Assembly (NCBI GenBank): GCA_043728315.1
Contig: JAYTMT010000128.1
Location: 1-42,862 of the forward strand
Direction of reading: 5' to 3'
DNA: 42,862 nucleotides
Source: JAAFIP01 sp043728315
GTDB taxonomy: Bacteria > Pseudomonadota > Gammaproteobacteria > Burkholderiales > Burkholderiaceae_C
Made by a program: the position numbers and the translations under genes. Numbering within the stretch: the first letter of the stretch is position 1; the number at the start of each line of letters is the position of its first letter. The notes below the pieces were generated by a model. The model was not told the origin of the DNA. It ran no database searches and saw nothing but the letters and a program-made list of their open reading frames with translations. This document shows positions 15,138 to 23,091 of this stretch, piece by piece.

Positions 15138-16959
15138 CCCACATGTGCGCATAGCGGCCATCCAGCGCCAGCAGCTCTTGGTGCGTGCCGCGCTCAATGA
15201 TGCGGCCCGCATCCATCACCAAAATTTCATGCGCATCCACCACGGTAGACAGGCGGTGCGCGATCACCAGAGTGGTTTTGTTCTGCGCTACGCCTTGCAG
15301 TTCGGCTTGAATGGCGCGCTCGTTGGCGCTGTCTAGCGCTGAGGTGGCTTCGTCAAATATCAAAATAGGCGGGTTTTTGAGCAGAGTGCGGGCTATGGCC
15401 ACACGCTGCTTCTCGCCGCCTGAGAGCTTGAGGCCGCGCTCGCCCACCATGGCGGCGTAGCCCTTGGGTGTGGAGGCAATGAAGTCGTGGATGCGCGCTG
15501 CCCGCGCTGCCTCTTCGATTTGCGTTTGGCTACAGCCGGGCTGGCCATAGGCGATGTTGTAGGCTATCGTGTCGTTGAACAGCACGGTGTCTTGCGGCAC
15601 AATGCCAATGGCCTTGCGCACGCTGGCTTGGGTGACGCTGCGGATGTCTTGGTTGGCAATGCGCACCACGCCCGATTGCACGTCATAAAAGCGGTACAGC
15701 AAACGCGCCAAGGTGGATTTGCCAGAGCCTGAGGGGCCGACCACAGCCACTGTTTTGCCCGCTGGAATGGCAAAGCTCACGTCAAATAATATCTGCCGAG
15801 AAGCCTCGTCTTTAGTACCAGCGCGGTCGTAGCTGAAGTTCACATGCTCAAACTGCACACTTGGCGATGCATCCAATTGAATAGCACCCGATGACGGACT
15901 GTCAGCGACTTCCCGCTCTTTTTCCATCAAAGTGAACATTTTGTCAAGATCGGTGAGGCTTTGCTTGATCTCGCGGTATATCACGCCAAGAAAATTCAGG
16001 GGAATATACAGCTGGATCATGAAGGCATTGATCATGACCAAATCCCCCAAGCTCATGCGCCCCTCTACCACGCCTTGTGTGGCACGCCAGAGCATCAATA
16101 CCAAGCCCGCTGCAATGATGAGCTGCTGCCCGGTGTTGAGCATGGAGAGTGTGGTTTGGCTTTTGAGGCGCGCTTGGCGCAGCTTTTCTAGGCTTTCGTC
16201 GTAACGCTTGGCTTCAAAGCCTTCGTTGTTGAAGTATTTCACCGTTTCGTAGTTGAGCAGTGAGTCAATCGCTTTGCTGTGGGCGGCCGAGTCAAACTCG
16301 TTGGCTTCTTTGCGAAATTTGGTGCGCCACTCGGTCACCATCACCGTGAAACTGATGTACAGCACCAGCGCGGCGATGGTGATACCCGCAAACCACACAT
16401 CAAACTTCACTGCCAAAATAGCCAGCACCAAGGCCACTTCAATCAAGGTGGGCACAATGGAAAAAAGCGAAAACGAGATCAAAGATTCAATGCCTCGCAC
16501 GCCGCGCTCAATGTCGCGTGTCATGCCGCCGGTTTGCCGCTCTAGGTGAAAGCGCAGGCTCAGGGCATGCAAATGCTCAAAAGTTTCAAGCGCCACGGTG
16601 CGCGCTGCGCCTTGGGTGGCTTTAGCAAACACCAGTTCACGCAGCTCGGTAAACAGCGAGGTAGACAGGCGCAGCACGCCATAGCCTAGCAGCAAAGCCA
16701 TGGGCACAACCAGCACGGCCTGCGGGTTACCCGGCTTGATGGACAGGGCATCGACCAGCTCTTTGAGCAACAGCGGCACGCTCACGTTGGCCAGCTTGGC
16801 CCCCACCATGAAGCTCAGCGCGGCTATAACGCGCCATTTGTAATGCCACAGGTAGGGAAATAGGCGCTGGAGTGTGGCCCAATCGCTGCGCGCAGCAGGT
16901 GGCGAGGTGTCGGTGGCGGGAGGGGGTTGGGAGGATGCTTGGGTGGCGAGTGGGCGCAT
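15097..16959 (-). CDS. Atm1/HMT1-type ABC exporter
   Basis: A half-size ABC exporter resembling mitochondrial Atm1 and bacterial homologues that export glutathione-linked metal or sulfur compounds; it would work as a homodimer in the inner membrane. The 620-residue protein has a transmembrane domain (about 35-330, six helices), then the nucleotide-binding domain with Walker A GPSGSGKST (408-416), Q-loop VPQDTVLF, signature LSGGEKQR (512-519), Walker B ILIFDE (532-537) and the H-loop IAHRLST. The ATG at 16959 is preferred over upstream starts. It overlaps the convergent mocA-like gene by 41 bp. The substrate is inferred only from family resemblance. Confidence 0.88.
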   Translation of the reverse strand: MRPLATQASSQPPPATDTSPPAARSDWATLQRLFPYLWHYKWRVIAALSFMVGAKLANVSVPLLLKELVDALSIKPGNPQAVLVVPMALLLGYGVLRLSTSLFTELRELVFAKATQGAARTVALETFEHLHALSLRFHLERQTGGMTRDIERGVRGIESLISFSLFSIVPTLIEVALVLAILAVKFDVWFAGITIAALVLYISFTVMVTEWRTKFRKEANEFDSAAHSKAIDSLLNYETVKYFNNEGFEAKRYDESLEKLRQARLKSQTTLSMLNTGQQLIIAAGLVLMLWRATQGVVEGRMSLGDLVMINAFMIQLYIPLNFLGVIYREIKQSLTDLDKMFTLMEKEREVADSPSSGAIQLDASPSVQFEHVNFSYDRAGTKDEASRQILFDVSFAIPAGKTVAVVGPSGSGKSTLARLLYRFYDVQSGVVRIANQDIRSVTQASVRKAIGIVPQDTVLFNDTIAYNIAYGQPGCSQTQIEEAARAARIHDFIASTPKGYAAMVGERGLKLSGGEKQRVAIARTLLKNPPILIFDEATSALDSANERAIQAELQGVAQNKTTLVIAHRLSTVVDAHEILVMDAGRIIERGTHQELLALDGRYAHMWAMQQSGQADAALV

Positions 16960-17001
16960 GGGACAATCTGTGTTCTTGATATTTAACCCTCGATTGTGCC
17001 T

Positions 17002-17430
17002 ATGTCTCAGAACCATATTCCCCTTAACGCCATTAATACCGCCAATTCAGTGGAATTACCCAAGGACAAAGAGCTGGTGCTCAAGGTGATTCCCATGCCG
17101 GGCGACTGCAATGCTAATGGCGATATTTTTGGTGGCTGGGTGATGGCGCAGGTGGATTTGGCGGGGTCTGTGCTGCCTGCGCGTTATGTCAATGGCCGTA
17201 TGGCCACGGTGGCGGTCAACGAATTTATTTTCAAGCAGCCTGTGCGCGTGGGCGATATTTTGAGTTTTTTCTCAGAAGTCACGCGCGTTGGCAACACCTC
17301 GATCACCGTGAGTGTGGAGGTATTTGCCGAGCGCTTTCGGTCCCAGGGCAAATATGTGAAAGTCACGCAAGCATCGCTCACCTATGTGGCCATTGACGAT
17401 GATGGCAAGCCGCGCGCGATTGTGAAATAA
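17002..17430 (+). CDS. Acyl-CoA thioesterase (YciA-like hotdog fold)
   Basis: Hydrolyses acyl-CoA to free acid and CoA. The 142-residue product is a single hotdog domain with the family motif NANGDIFGGWVMAQVDLAG, in which the aspartate is catalytic, then VAVNEFIFKQPVRVGD. A length of about 130-150 residues is normal. The ATG at 17002 is chosen over a GTG at 16996. It is divergent from the ABC exporter and ends 2 bp from the convergent permease gene. Substrate chain length cannot be told. Confidence 0.88.
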   Translation: MSQNHIPLNAINTANSVELPKDKELVLKVIPMPGDCNANGDIFGGWVMAQVDLAGSVLPARYVNGRMATVAVNEFIFKQPVRVGDILSFFSEVTRVGNTSITVSVEVFAERFRSQGKYVKVTQASLTYVAIDDDGKPRAIVK

Positions 17431-17432
17431 AT

Positions 17433-18188
17433 TTATTTAAAGGCATCCCACAGCAGCTTGCTGCCAGTGAGGAGCATGCCTGTGTAGACAAATCGATAAA
17501 ACAGCGTAGGCTCAATGCGCCGCCCTACCGTAATGCCAATCCACACTCCAAGTGGCACAAATGGCATCAAGGCCAGTGAGGTGGCAAAGTTGCGCATGTC
17601 CAGCAAACCCAGCCATGCATAGGGAATCCATTTGCTCAGGTTGATGGCAAAAAAGAAAAAAGCCAGTGTGGCGGTGTAAACCACGGGCTTGATTTTGAGC
17701 GGCAACATATACGCGTTAAGCGGCGGGCCGCCTGCGTGGGCAATGAAGCTGGTAAAACCTGAGGTGATGGTAAGCAGCGCGCCCAGCCAGCGGGGTGGCA
17801 AAGGCGAATCGGCTTTGGGTGGAAACAGCAAACGCTGGGCTAAGAAAAGCAGGGTGAAGCCACCCACAATGCCCGCCACGATTTGCACATCCAGCGCTTT
17901 AAAGAGCAGAGCACCAATGGCAGTGCCTACTAGCCCCAAAGGAAGCAAAAAAGCAAGCAGTTTTTTGTCAAAGTCTTTGCGAAAAGCGGTGATGCCAAAC
18001 AAATCAATAGCCAGCAAAATCGGCATAAAAATGGCGGCTGCCTGCGGCACGGTGACAGTAAGCGCCATCAAAGGCACAGCCAAAGACCCGAAACCAGATC
18101 CAAAACCCGATTTGCTGATGCCCATGAGTAGCACGGCAGGTATGGCGCTGGCATAAAAATGCCAGTCGGTGATCAAAGGGAATTGCAT
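17433..18188 (-). CDS. TSUP (TauE/SafE) family membrane permease
   Basis: A sulfite exporter TauE/SafE family membrane protein; characterised members move sulfite, sulfoacetate or related organosulfur anions across the inner membrane. The 251-residue protein has about eight hydrophobic helices and the N-terminal family motif GISKSGFGSGFGSLAVPL (about 23-40), repeated in spirit by GFTSFIAHAGGPP in the second half. It lies 91 bp downstream of the thiolase gene, on the same strand, so co-transcription is possible. Substrate unknown. Confidence 0.88.
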   Translation of the reverse strand: MQFPLITDWHFYASAIPAVLLMGISKSGFGSGFGSLAVPLMALTVTVPQAAAIFMPILLAIDLFGITAFRKDFDKKLLAFLLPLGLVGTAIGALLFKALDVQIVAGIVGGFTLLFLAQRLLFPPKADSPLPPRWLGALLTITSGFTSFIAHAGGPPLNAYMLPLKIKPVVYTATLAFFFFAINLSKWIPYAWLGLLDMRNFATSLALMPFVPLGVWIGITVGRRIEPTLFYRFVYTGMLLTGSKLLWDAFK

Positions 18189-18279
18189 GTGCTGCGCGAT
18201 CAGCCAAGCATGTTAAAAGCGCAAGCGCAGACTATGGCTATGGAATAAATGCCTTGCAATGGAGAGTTGCTCCGCATGC

Positions 18280-19485
18280 TTACACCCGTTCCAAAATCAA
18301 GGCAATGCCTTGGCCAACGCCGATGCACATAGTGCATAAAGCATAGCGCCCTTGCGTTTTATGCAGCTGGTTAATAGCGGTGGTGGCCAAGCGCGCGCCC
18401 GATGCGCCCAGCGGGTGGCCAAGGGCGATGGCGCCGCCATTGGGGTTCACGCGTGGGTCATCGTCTTGCAAGCCCAGCATGCGCAGCACGGCCAAGCCCT
18501 GCGCTGCAAAAGCTTCGTTGAGCTCAATTACATCCATTTGTTGAATAGTCAAGCCAGTGAGCGCCAGCACTTTTTGGGTGGCAGGCGCGGGCCCAATGCC
18601 CATGATGCGCGGCGGCACGCCAGCGGTGGCCATGCCCACCACACGGGCGCGTGGCGTGAGGCCTTGCTGCTTGGCCGCCGCTTCGCTTGCCAGCAAAATA
18701 GCGCATGCGCCATCATTTACGCCGCTGGCATTACCTGCGGTAACTGTGCCGCCCTCGCGCACGATAGGCTTGAGTTTGGCCAGTGCCTCTAGGCTGGTTT
18801 CGCGTGGGTGCTCGTCTTGGCTGACCACGATGGCATCGCCCTTTTTTTGCGCAATGTGCACGGGAGTGATTTCGGCCTCAAAAAAGCCTGATTTTTGCGC
18901 CGCCACGGCTTTGAGCTGCGAAGCCAGCGCCATGTTGTCTTGCGCCGCCCGGCTGATTTGGTAATCGGTGGCCACGTTTTCTGCCGTTTCTGGCATGGAA
19001 TCCACGCCGTATTTTTCTTTCATCAGTTTGTTGATAAAGCGCCAGCCAATAGTGGTGTCAAATATTTGCGCGTCGCGGCTAAAGGCGCTGGTGGCCTTGC
19101 CCATCACAAAAGGGGCGCGGCTCATGCTTTCTACGCCGCCTGCAATCATTATGCTGGCCTCGCCAGATTTGATGGCGCGTGCGGCTGTGCCCAATGCGTC
19201 CAGACCTGAGCCGCACAGGCGGTTAATCGTGGCACCAGGCAGCTCCATGGGTAAGCCAGCGAGCAGCGTAGCCATGTGCGCCACATTGCGGTTGTCTTCA
19301 CCCGCTTGGTTCACGCAGCCCATGATCACATCGGTAACGGCATGCCAATCCACCGAGGGGTTGCGCGCCATCAGTGCTTTAAGTGGCACAGTGGCCAAAT
19401 CGTCAGCGCGAACGGCCGAGAGAGCGCCGCCATAGCGGCCAAAGGGGGTACGGATAGCGTCGCAAATGAAGGCTTGTGGGTTCAT
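18280..19485 (-). CDS. pcaF: 3-oxoadipyl-CoA thiolase / acetyl-CoA acyltransferase
   Basis: Thiolase that cleaves 3-oxoadipyl-CoA to succinyl-CoA and acetyl-CoA at the end of the beta-ketoadipate or phenylacetate routes. The 401-residue product matches the PcaF/PaaJ length. Catalytic residues seen: C91 in NRLCGSGLDA, H357 in GGAIALGHPLGASGAR and C387 in CTMCIGVGQG, plus NEAFAAQ. Opening MNPQAFICDAIRTPFGRYGGALS is typical of PcaF (written here in part only to show the type). No other pca or paa gene is nearby, so a general beta-oxidation thiolase remains possible. Confidence 0.85.
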   Translation of the reverse strand: MNPQAFICDAIRTPFGRYGGALSAVRADDLATVPLKALMARNPSVDWHAVTDVIMGCVNQAGEDNRNVAHMATLLAGLPMELPGATINRLCGSGLDALGTAARAIKSGEASIMIAGGVESMSRAPFVMGKATSAFSRDAQIFDTTIGWRFINKLMKEKYGVDSMPETAENVATDYQISRAAQDNMALASQLKAVAAQKSGFFEAEITPVHIAQKKGDAIVVSQDEHPRETSLEALAKLKPIVREGGTVTAGNASGVNDGACAILLASEAAAKQQGLTPRARVVGMATAGVPPRIMGIGPAPATQKVLALTGLTIQQMDVIELNEAFAAQGLAVLRMLGLQDDDPRVNPNGGAIALGHPLGASGARLATTAINQLHKTQGRYALCTMCIGVGQGIALILERV

Positions 19486-19517
19486 GGTGTTAAAAATAAT
19501 TGATGCACAATAAGCCT

Positions 19518-19955
19518 ATGTTAATGCAACCCAGCCAAGCCGATGTACGGCGATTTTTTTGTTCTGTGTATGAAAAATTTGTACAGGGCGCACATTTAGA
19601 GCCCTTAGAAATCATTGCCAGCCAGTGGATGCAAGAGCATACCGAATACGCAGTTGATTTTGCCGATGTGGCGCTGGCACTGCAAACCGTGTATGACGTG
19701 GATGGCGCGCAAGCCAATCCGTTTTTGCACCTGTCCATGCACTTGTCCATCACCGAGCAATGCAGCATCGACCAGCCCAGCGGCATCCGCCAAGCGGTGG
19801 AGTTGCTTACTGCGCGCAGAGGTGATTTACATGACGCGCACCACGAGGTGATGGAAGAACTGGGCGTGATGGTGTGGGAAAGCCAGCGCAACGCCACGCC
19901 GCCTGATGGCCAAGCTTATGTGGAGCGTGTCCAGCAGCGTGCTACGCGCGATTAA
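19518..19955 (+). CDS. DUF1841 family protein
   Basis: A small cytosolic protein of unknown function found in beta- and gammaproteobacteria. The 145-residue product has the DUF1841 hallmarks: PSQADVRRFF at the start, NPFLHLSMHLSITEQCSID (about 71-89), QPSGIRQAV, then HHEVMEELGVMVWESQR and a C-terminal PDGQAYVERV. Several ATG codons lie close together (19503, 19518, 19524); 19518 fits the usual start best but the choice is not certain. It is divergent from the thiolase gene and ends 5 bp before the left palindrome of the ATPase cassette. Confidence 0.82.
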   Translation: MLMQPSQADVRRFFCSVYEKFVQGAHLEPLEIIASQWMQEHTEYAVDFADVALALQTVYDVDGAQANPFLHLSMHLSITEQCSIDQPSGIRQAVELLTARRGDLHDAHHEVMEELGVMVWESQRNATPPDGQAYVERVQQRATRD

Positions 19956-19960
19956 GTGTT

Positions 19961-19997
19961 TTTTACAATTTCAGCTTTGAAAGCTGAAATTGTAAAA
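19961..19997. repeat. Left palindrome of the ATPase cassette
   Basis: Perfect 18-bp arms, TTTTACAATTTCAGCTTT and its complement, around a single G. It ends one base before the ATPase stop codon. A near-identical palindrome stands at the other end of the gene (21179-21214). Confidence 0.95.
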
Positions 19998-19998
19998 A

Positions 19999-21177
19999 CT
20001 ATATATTGATACCCTCTGCAAGCTCCATAGACGCATCGCGCCAATTGGCTGTGAAGTAGCTTCGGTACCAAGCGTTTGCTGGCGCATCACTGATCACCAT
20101 GCCTGCACTGCGCCTAGCCCCATCGGTGTGCTTCATCCATGTATCCATAGCGCGCAGCCACTCGGAATTGAATGTGGCACCCGATTTAAACTCTATGGCT
20201 GACAGCACGCCAGCGCGTTCAATCAGCAAGTCCATTTCGTTGCCAGAGTTGTCTCGCCAGAAATACATATGGTCGTTTCTGCCAGTGTTTTTACAAAATT
20301 TGAGGTATTGCAAAATCATATAATTTTCAAATAATGCGCCTCGCATTGGGTGCACGTTCATCGTGGCCACATCGTGAATACCAAGCAGCCATGCAGCAAG
20401 TCCCACGTCATGAAAATACAGCTTCGGCGTTTTGACTAAGCGCTTGCCAAAATTGGTGTGGTAGGGAAGCAAGCGAAAACAAATATAGCTGGCTTCCAAA
20501 ATACTGAGCCAAGCCTTGATGGTGGTTTGCGCTAATCCTAAATCTGTGCCAATAGAGTTCAGGTTAACCAACTGCCCCGTGCGCGCAGCCATCATGCGTA
20601 AAAAGCGCTGAAACGCTGTCAAGTCATTAATTTGCGAAATTTGCCGCACATCGCGCTCCACATAGCTGCGCACGTAGGCTTCAAACCACTCCGCTGGTGT
20701 CGCCTCTCCCATGGCAAGCTTGGGGTAGCTGCCGCGCAGCATGAGGGTGTCTAGGCTGAGATTTTTGTCAATGGCCTGCGACTCGGCGTAGCTTAGCGGC
20801 AGCAAATCCAAGTACGCCGCACGACCCGCTAAGCTTTGGCTGATTTGCTCGGTCATGAGCAAATTTTGCGAGCCAGTCAAAATGTAGCGCCCGGGCAGTT
20901 TTTGCGCGTCTACCTGCGTTTGCAAGTAGCTGAGCAAATCAGGGGTTCGCTGCACTTCGTCAATCAAAACGCCGCTTGCATGCTGCTGCAAAAACAATCG
21001 GGGATCGTCTTGCACCCTGCGCCGCACATCCAAATCTTCCATGGATACATAGGGAAAATCAGGAAAAGTGCTTTGCACCAGCGTGGTTTTGCCCGACTGG
21101 CGCGGCCCAGTAACCACCACCACGGGAAATGACTTGGCCATGCGAACAAGGCGATGCTGGGCTTGGCGAAATAGCAT
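19999..21177 (-). CDS. AAA ATPase with DUF4143 C-terminal domain
   Basis: An AAA_14/DUF4143 protein, a widespread ATPase group of unknown function often carried in accessory DNA. The 392-residue product has Walker A GPRQSGKTT (24-32), a Walker B region GVLIDEVQRTPDL, sensor-like ILTGSQNLLM, and the DUF4143 domain from about 180, ending in a nuclease-like segment (NSGNEMDLLIERAGVLSAIEFKSG) reminiscent of PD-(D/E)xK folds. It is bounded on both sides by the same 35-bp palindrome, lying within 1-2 bp of its start and stop codons. No ribosome site is visible before the ATG because the palindrome is there. It lies between the DUF1841 gene and dtd and looks inserted. Confidence 0.88.
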   Translation of the reverse strand: MLFRQAQHRLVRMAKSFPVVVVTGPRQSGKTTLVQSTFPDFPYVSMEDLDVRRRVQDDPRLFLQQHASGVLIDEVQRTPDLLSYLQTQVDAQKLPGRYILTGSQNLLMTEQISQSLAGRAAYLDLLPLSYAESQAIDKNLSLDTLMLRGSYPKLAMGEATPAEWFEAYVRSYVERDVRQISQINDLTAFQRFLRMMAARTGQLVNLNSIGTDLGLAQTTIKAWLSILEASYICFRLLPYHTNFGKRLVKTPKLYFHDVGLAAWLLGIHDVATMNVHPMRGALFENYMILQYLKFCKNTGRNDHMYFWRDNSGNEMDLLIERAGVLSAIEFKSGATFNSEWLRAMDTWMKHTDGARRSAGMVISDAPANAWYRSYFTANWRDASMELAEGINI

Positions 21178-21178
21178 T

Positions 21179-21214
21179 TTTTACAATTTCAGTATCAAAA
21201 GCTGAAATTGTAAA
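21179..21214. repeat. Right palindrome of the ATPase cassette
   Basis: Arms TTTACAATTTCAG and CTGAAATTGTAAA around a 9-base centre, 35 bases overall, differing from the left palindrome only at about four central positions. It begins within 2 bases of the ATPase start codon, so it occupies the place of the promoter and ribosome site. Confidence 0.93.
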
Positions 21215-21257
21215 GAATTACCTGAAACCTGTCAAACCAGTGCTTGCCACGCGGCAT

Positions 21258-21701
21258 TCACGCAAGCATGCGCATCGGGATAGTCACCGGACCGTCGTTG
21301 ACCAAATGCACTTGCATATCAGCTGCGAATTGCCCAGTTTGTACTATGAGATGCGCCTTTCGCGCTTGCGCCACAAAGTAGTCATACAGTCGCCTGCCCT
21401 CATCTGGCGGCGCAGCACCCGTAAAGCTTGGGCGATTGCCGCCACTGGTATCGGCTGCTAGCGTGAACTGGCTCACCACCAAAAGCCCACCGCCCACGTC
21501 TTGCACTGACAAATTCATCTTGCCCGCAGCATCGCTGAAAATGCGCAGCTTGAGTATTTTGGCCAGCAGCTTGTCGGCAATAGCGTCGGTGTCGCCTTTT
21601 TCGGCGCACAGCAAAAGCAATAGGCCTTGGCCAATTTCTCCAATGGTCAGTGCATCAACGCAAACTTTCGCGCTCTTAACACGCTGTAAAACGCAGAGCA
21701 T
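21258..21701 (-). CDS. dtd: D-aminoacyl-tRNA deacylase
   Basis: Removes D-amino acids mistakenly attached to tRNA (and glycine from tRNA-Ala). The 147-residue protein has the usual length and both active-site motifs: SQFTLAAD (about 77-84) and NDGPVTIPM (about 134-142), the latter the family's NxGPVT. The ATG at 21701 is preferred to a TTG at 21707. It lies 6 bp after tyrS on the same strand, a sensible pairing since TyrRS is a known source of D-Tyr-tRNA. Confidence 0.94.
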   Translation of the reverse strand: MLCVLQRVKSAKVCVDALTIGEIGQGLLLLLCAEKGDTDAIADKLLAKILKLRIFSDAAGKMNLSVQDVGGGLLVVSQFTLAADTSGGNRPSFTGAAPPDEGRRLYDYFVAQARKAHLIVQTGQFAADMQVHLVNDGPVTIPMRMLA

Positions 21702-21707
21702 AACCAA

Positions 21708-22976
21708 TTACGCCAAAGTCACCCGCGCAAACTTTCGTTTGCCCACCTGCACCACATACACGCCTGCTGCGAGCTTGAGGCCTTTGTCGCTCACCACGCT
21801 GGAATCTACACGCACGCCTGCGCCGTCTACCAAACGGCCTGCCTCCGATGATGAAGCAGCCAGACCTGCTTGTTTGAGCAGCTGCGTGATGCCTAGGCCT
21901 TCGGGCAATGCTGGCAGTGTGATTTCAGCGATTTCATCGGGCACGCCACCTTTGCTTCGGTTTATAAAATCTTGCTCTGCCGCGTCAGCCGCCGCCGCGC
22001 TGTGAAAGCGCGTGGTGATTTCTTTGGCGAGCATGACCTTGGCGTCTTTGGGGTTGCGGCCTGCAGCCACTTCGGCGCGCAGGGCGGCTATGTCGGCCAA
22101 TGATTTGAAGGACAGCAGGGTGTACCAGCGCCACATCAGCACATCGCTGATCGAGAGCGTTTTGGCAAACATGCTGTTGGCGTCTTCGCTGATGCCGATG
22201 TAGTTGTTTTTGCTTTTGCTCATTTTCTCCACGCCGTCTAGACCTTCGAGCAGGGGCATGGTGAGGATGCATTGCGGCTCTTGGCCGTATTCGGCTTGCA
22301 GGTGGCGGCCCACCAGCAGGTTGAATTTTTGGTCTGTGCCGCCTAGCTCTAGGTCGCTCTTGAGCGCCACCGAGTCGTAGCCCTGCATCAGCGGGTATAA
22401 GAATTCGTGGATGCTAATCGACTGGCCCGTGGTGTAGCGCTTGTGAAAATCGTCGCGCTCCATCATGCGCGCCACGTTGTATTTGGCCGCCAGCTGGATC
22501 ATGCCGCGCGAGCCCAGCGCATCGCCCCATTCGCTGTTGTAGCGGATCTCGGTTTTGCTGTCGTCCAGCACCAGTGAGGCTTGTTTGTAATAGGTCTGCG
22601 CATTCGCTTCAATTTGCTCCTTGGTGAGTGGCGGCCGCGTAGTGTTGCGGCCCGATGGGTCGCCAATCAGTGTGGTGAAATCACCAATCAAAAAAATCAC
22701 CGTGTGGCCCAAGTCTTGCAGTTGGCGCATTTTGTTGAGCACCACGGTGTGGCCAATGTGGATATCGGGCGCGGTAGGGTCAAGGCCCAGCTTGATGCGC
22801 AGGGGCTGGCCCGTGCGCTCTGATTTTTGCAGCTTTTTCACCCAATCGGCCTGCGGAATCAGCTCCTGTACGCCGCGCAGGGTAATTGCCAGCGCTTCTT
22901 GCACCTTGTCAGAGGGTGCAGCAGCTGCAGAAGATTCGGGCGTAACGGCTTGATTCATAAGGGTTTTTTGAGGCAT
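21708..22976 (-). CDS. tyrS: Tyrosyl-tRNA synthetase
   Basis: Charges tRNA-Tyr with tyrosine. The 422-residue class I synthetase carries HIGH (73-76) in DIHIGHTVVLNKM, KMSKS (251-255) in VEKMSKSKNNYIG, and a C-terminal S4 RNA-binding domain ending KRKFARVTLA. The layout is that of the short TyrRS type in which KMSKS is canonical, rather than the E. coli KFGKT form. The first 20 residues are low-complexity Ala/Ser and may be optional. It is divergent from the M23 gene and leads dtd. Confidence 0.95.
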   Translation of the reverse strand: MPQKTLMNQAVTPESSAAAAPSDKVQEALAITLRGVQELIPQADWVKKLQKSERTGQPLRIKLGLDPTAPDIHIGHTVVLNKMRQLQDLGHTVIFLIGDFTTLIGDPSGRNTTRPPLTKEQIEANAQTYYKQASLVLDDSKTEIRYNSEWGDALGSRGMIQLAAKYNVARMMERDDFHKRYTTGQSISIHEFLYPLMQGYDSVALKSDLELGGTDQKFNLLVGRHLQAEYGQEPQCILTMPLLEGLDGVEKMSKSKNNYIGISEDANSMFAKTLSISDVLMWRWYTLLSFKSLADIAALRAEVAAGRNPKDAKVMLAKEITTRFHSAAAADAAEQDFINRSKGGVPDEIAEITLPALPEGLGITQLLKQAGLAASSSEAGRLVDGAGVRVDSSVVSDKGLKLAAGVYVVQVGKRKFARVTLA

Positions 22977-23091
22977 TGTCGAGGCTATGTGGTGAACTTA
23001 TCGCGCTATACTAGTCGATTACGCCTTAAATTTTAAGTGAAGTTGCGCCGCCAGCGTTGGCGGTGCACAGCCGTTAACTGCTGGACATGTG

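Noticed and set aside
15865..15930. Possible eleventh element copy in the ABC exporter gene (AATAGC ... GACGGACTGTCAGCG ... TTTTTCC)
   Set aside because: Only scattered short matches align with the core; the similarity is too weak to tell from chance.
19961..19997. Left palindrome as an intrinsic terminator
   Set aside because: No T-tract follows the stem on either strand, and the same palindrome stands at the gene's start, which a terminator would not explain.
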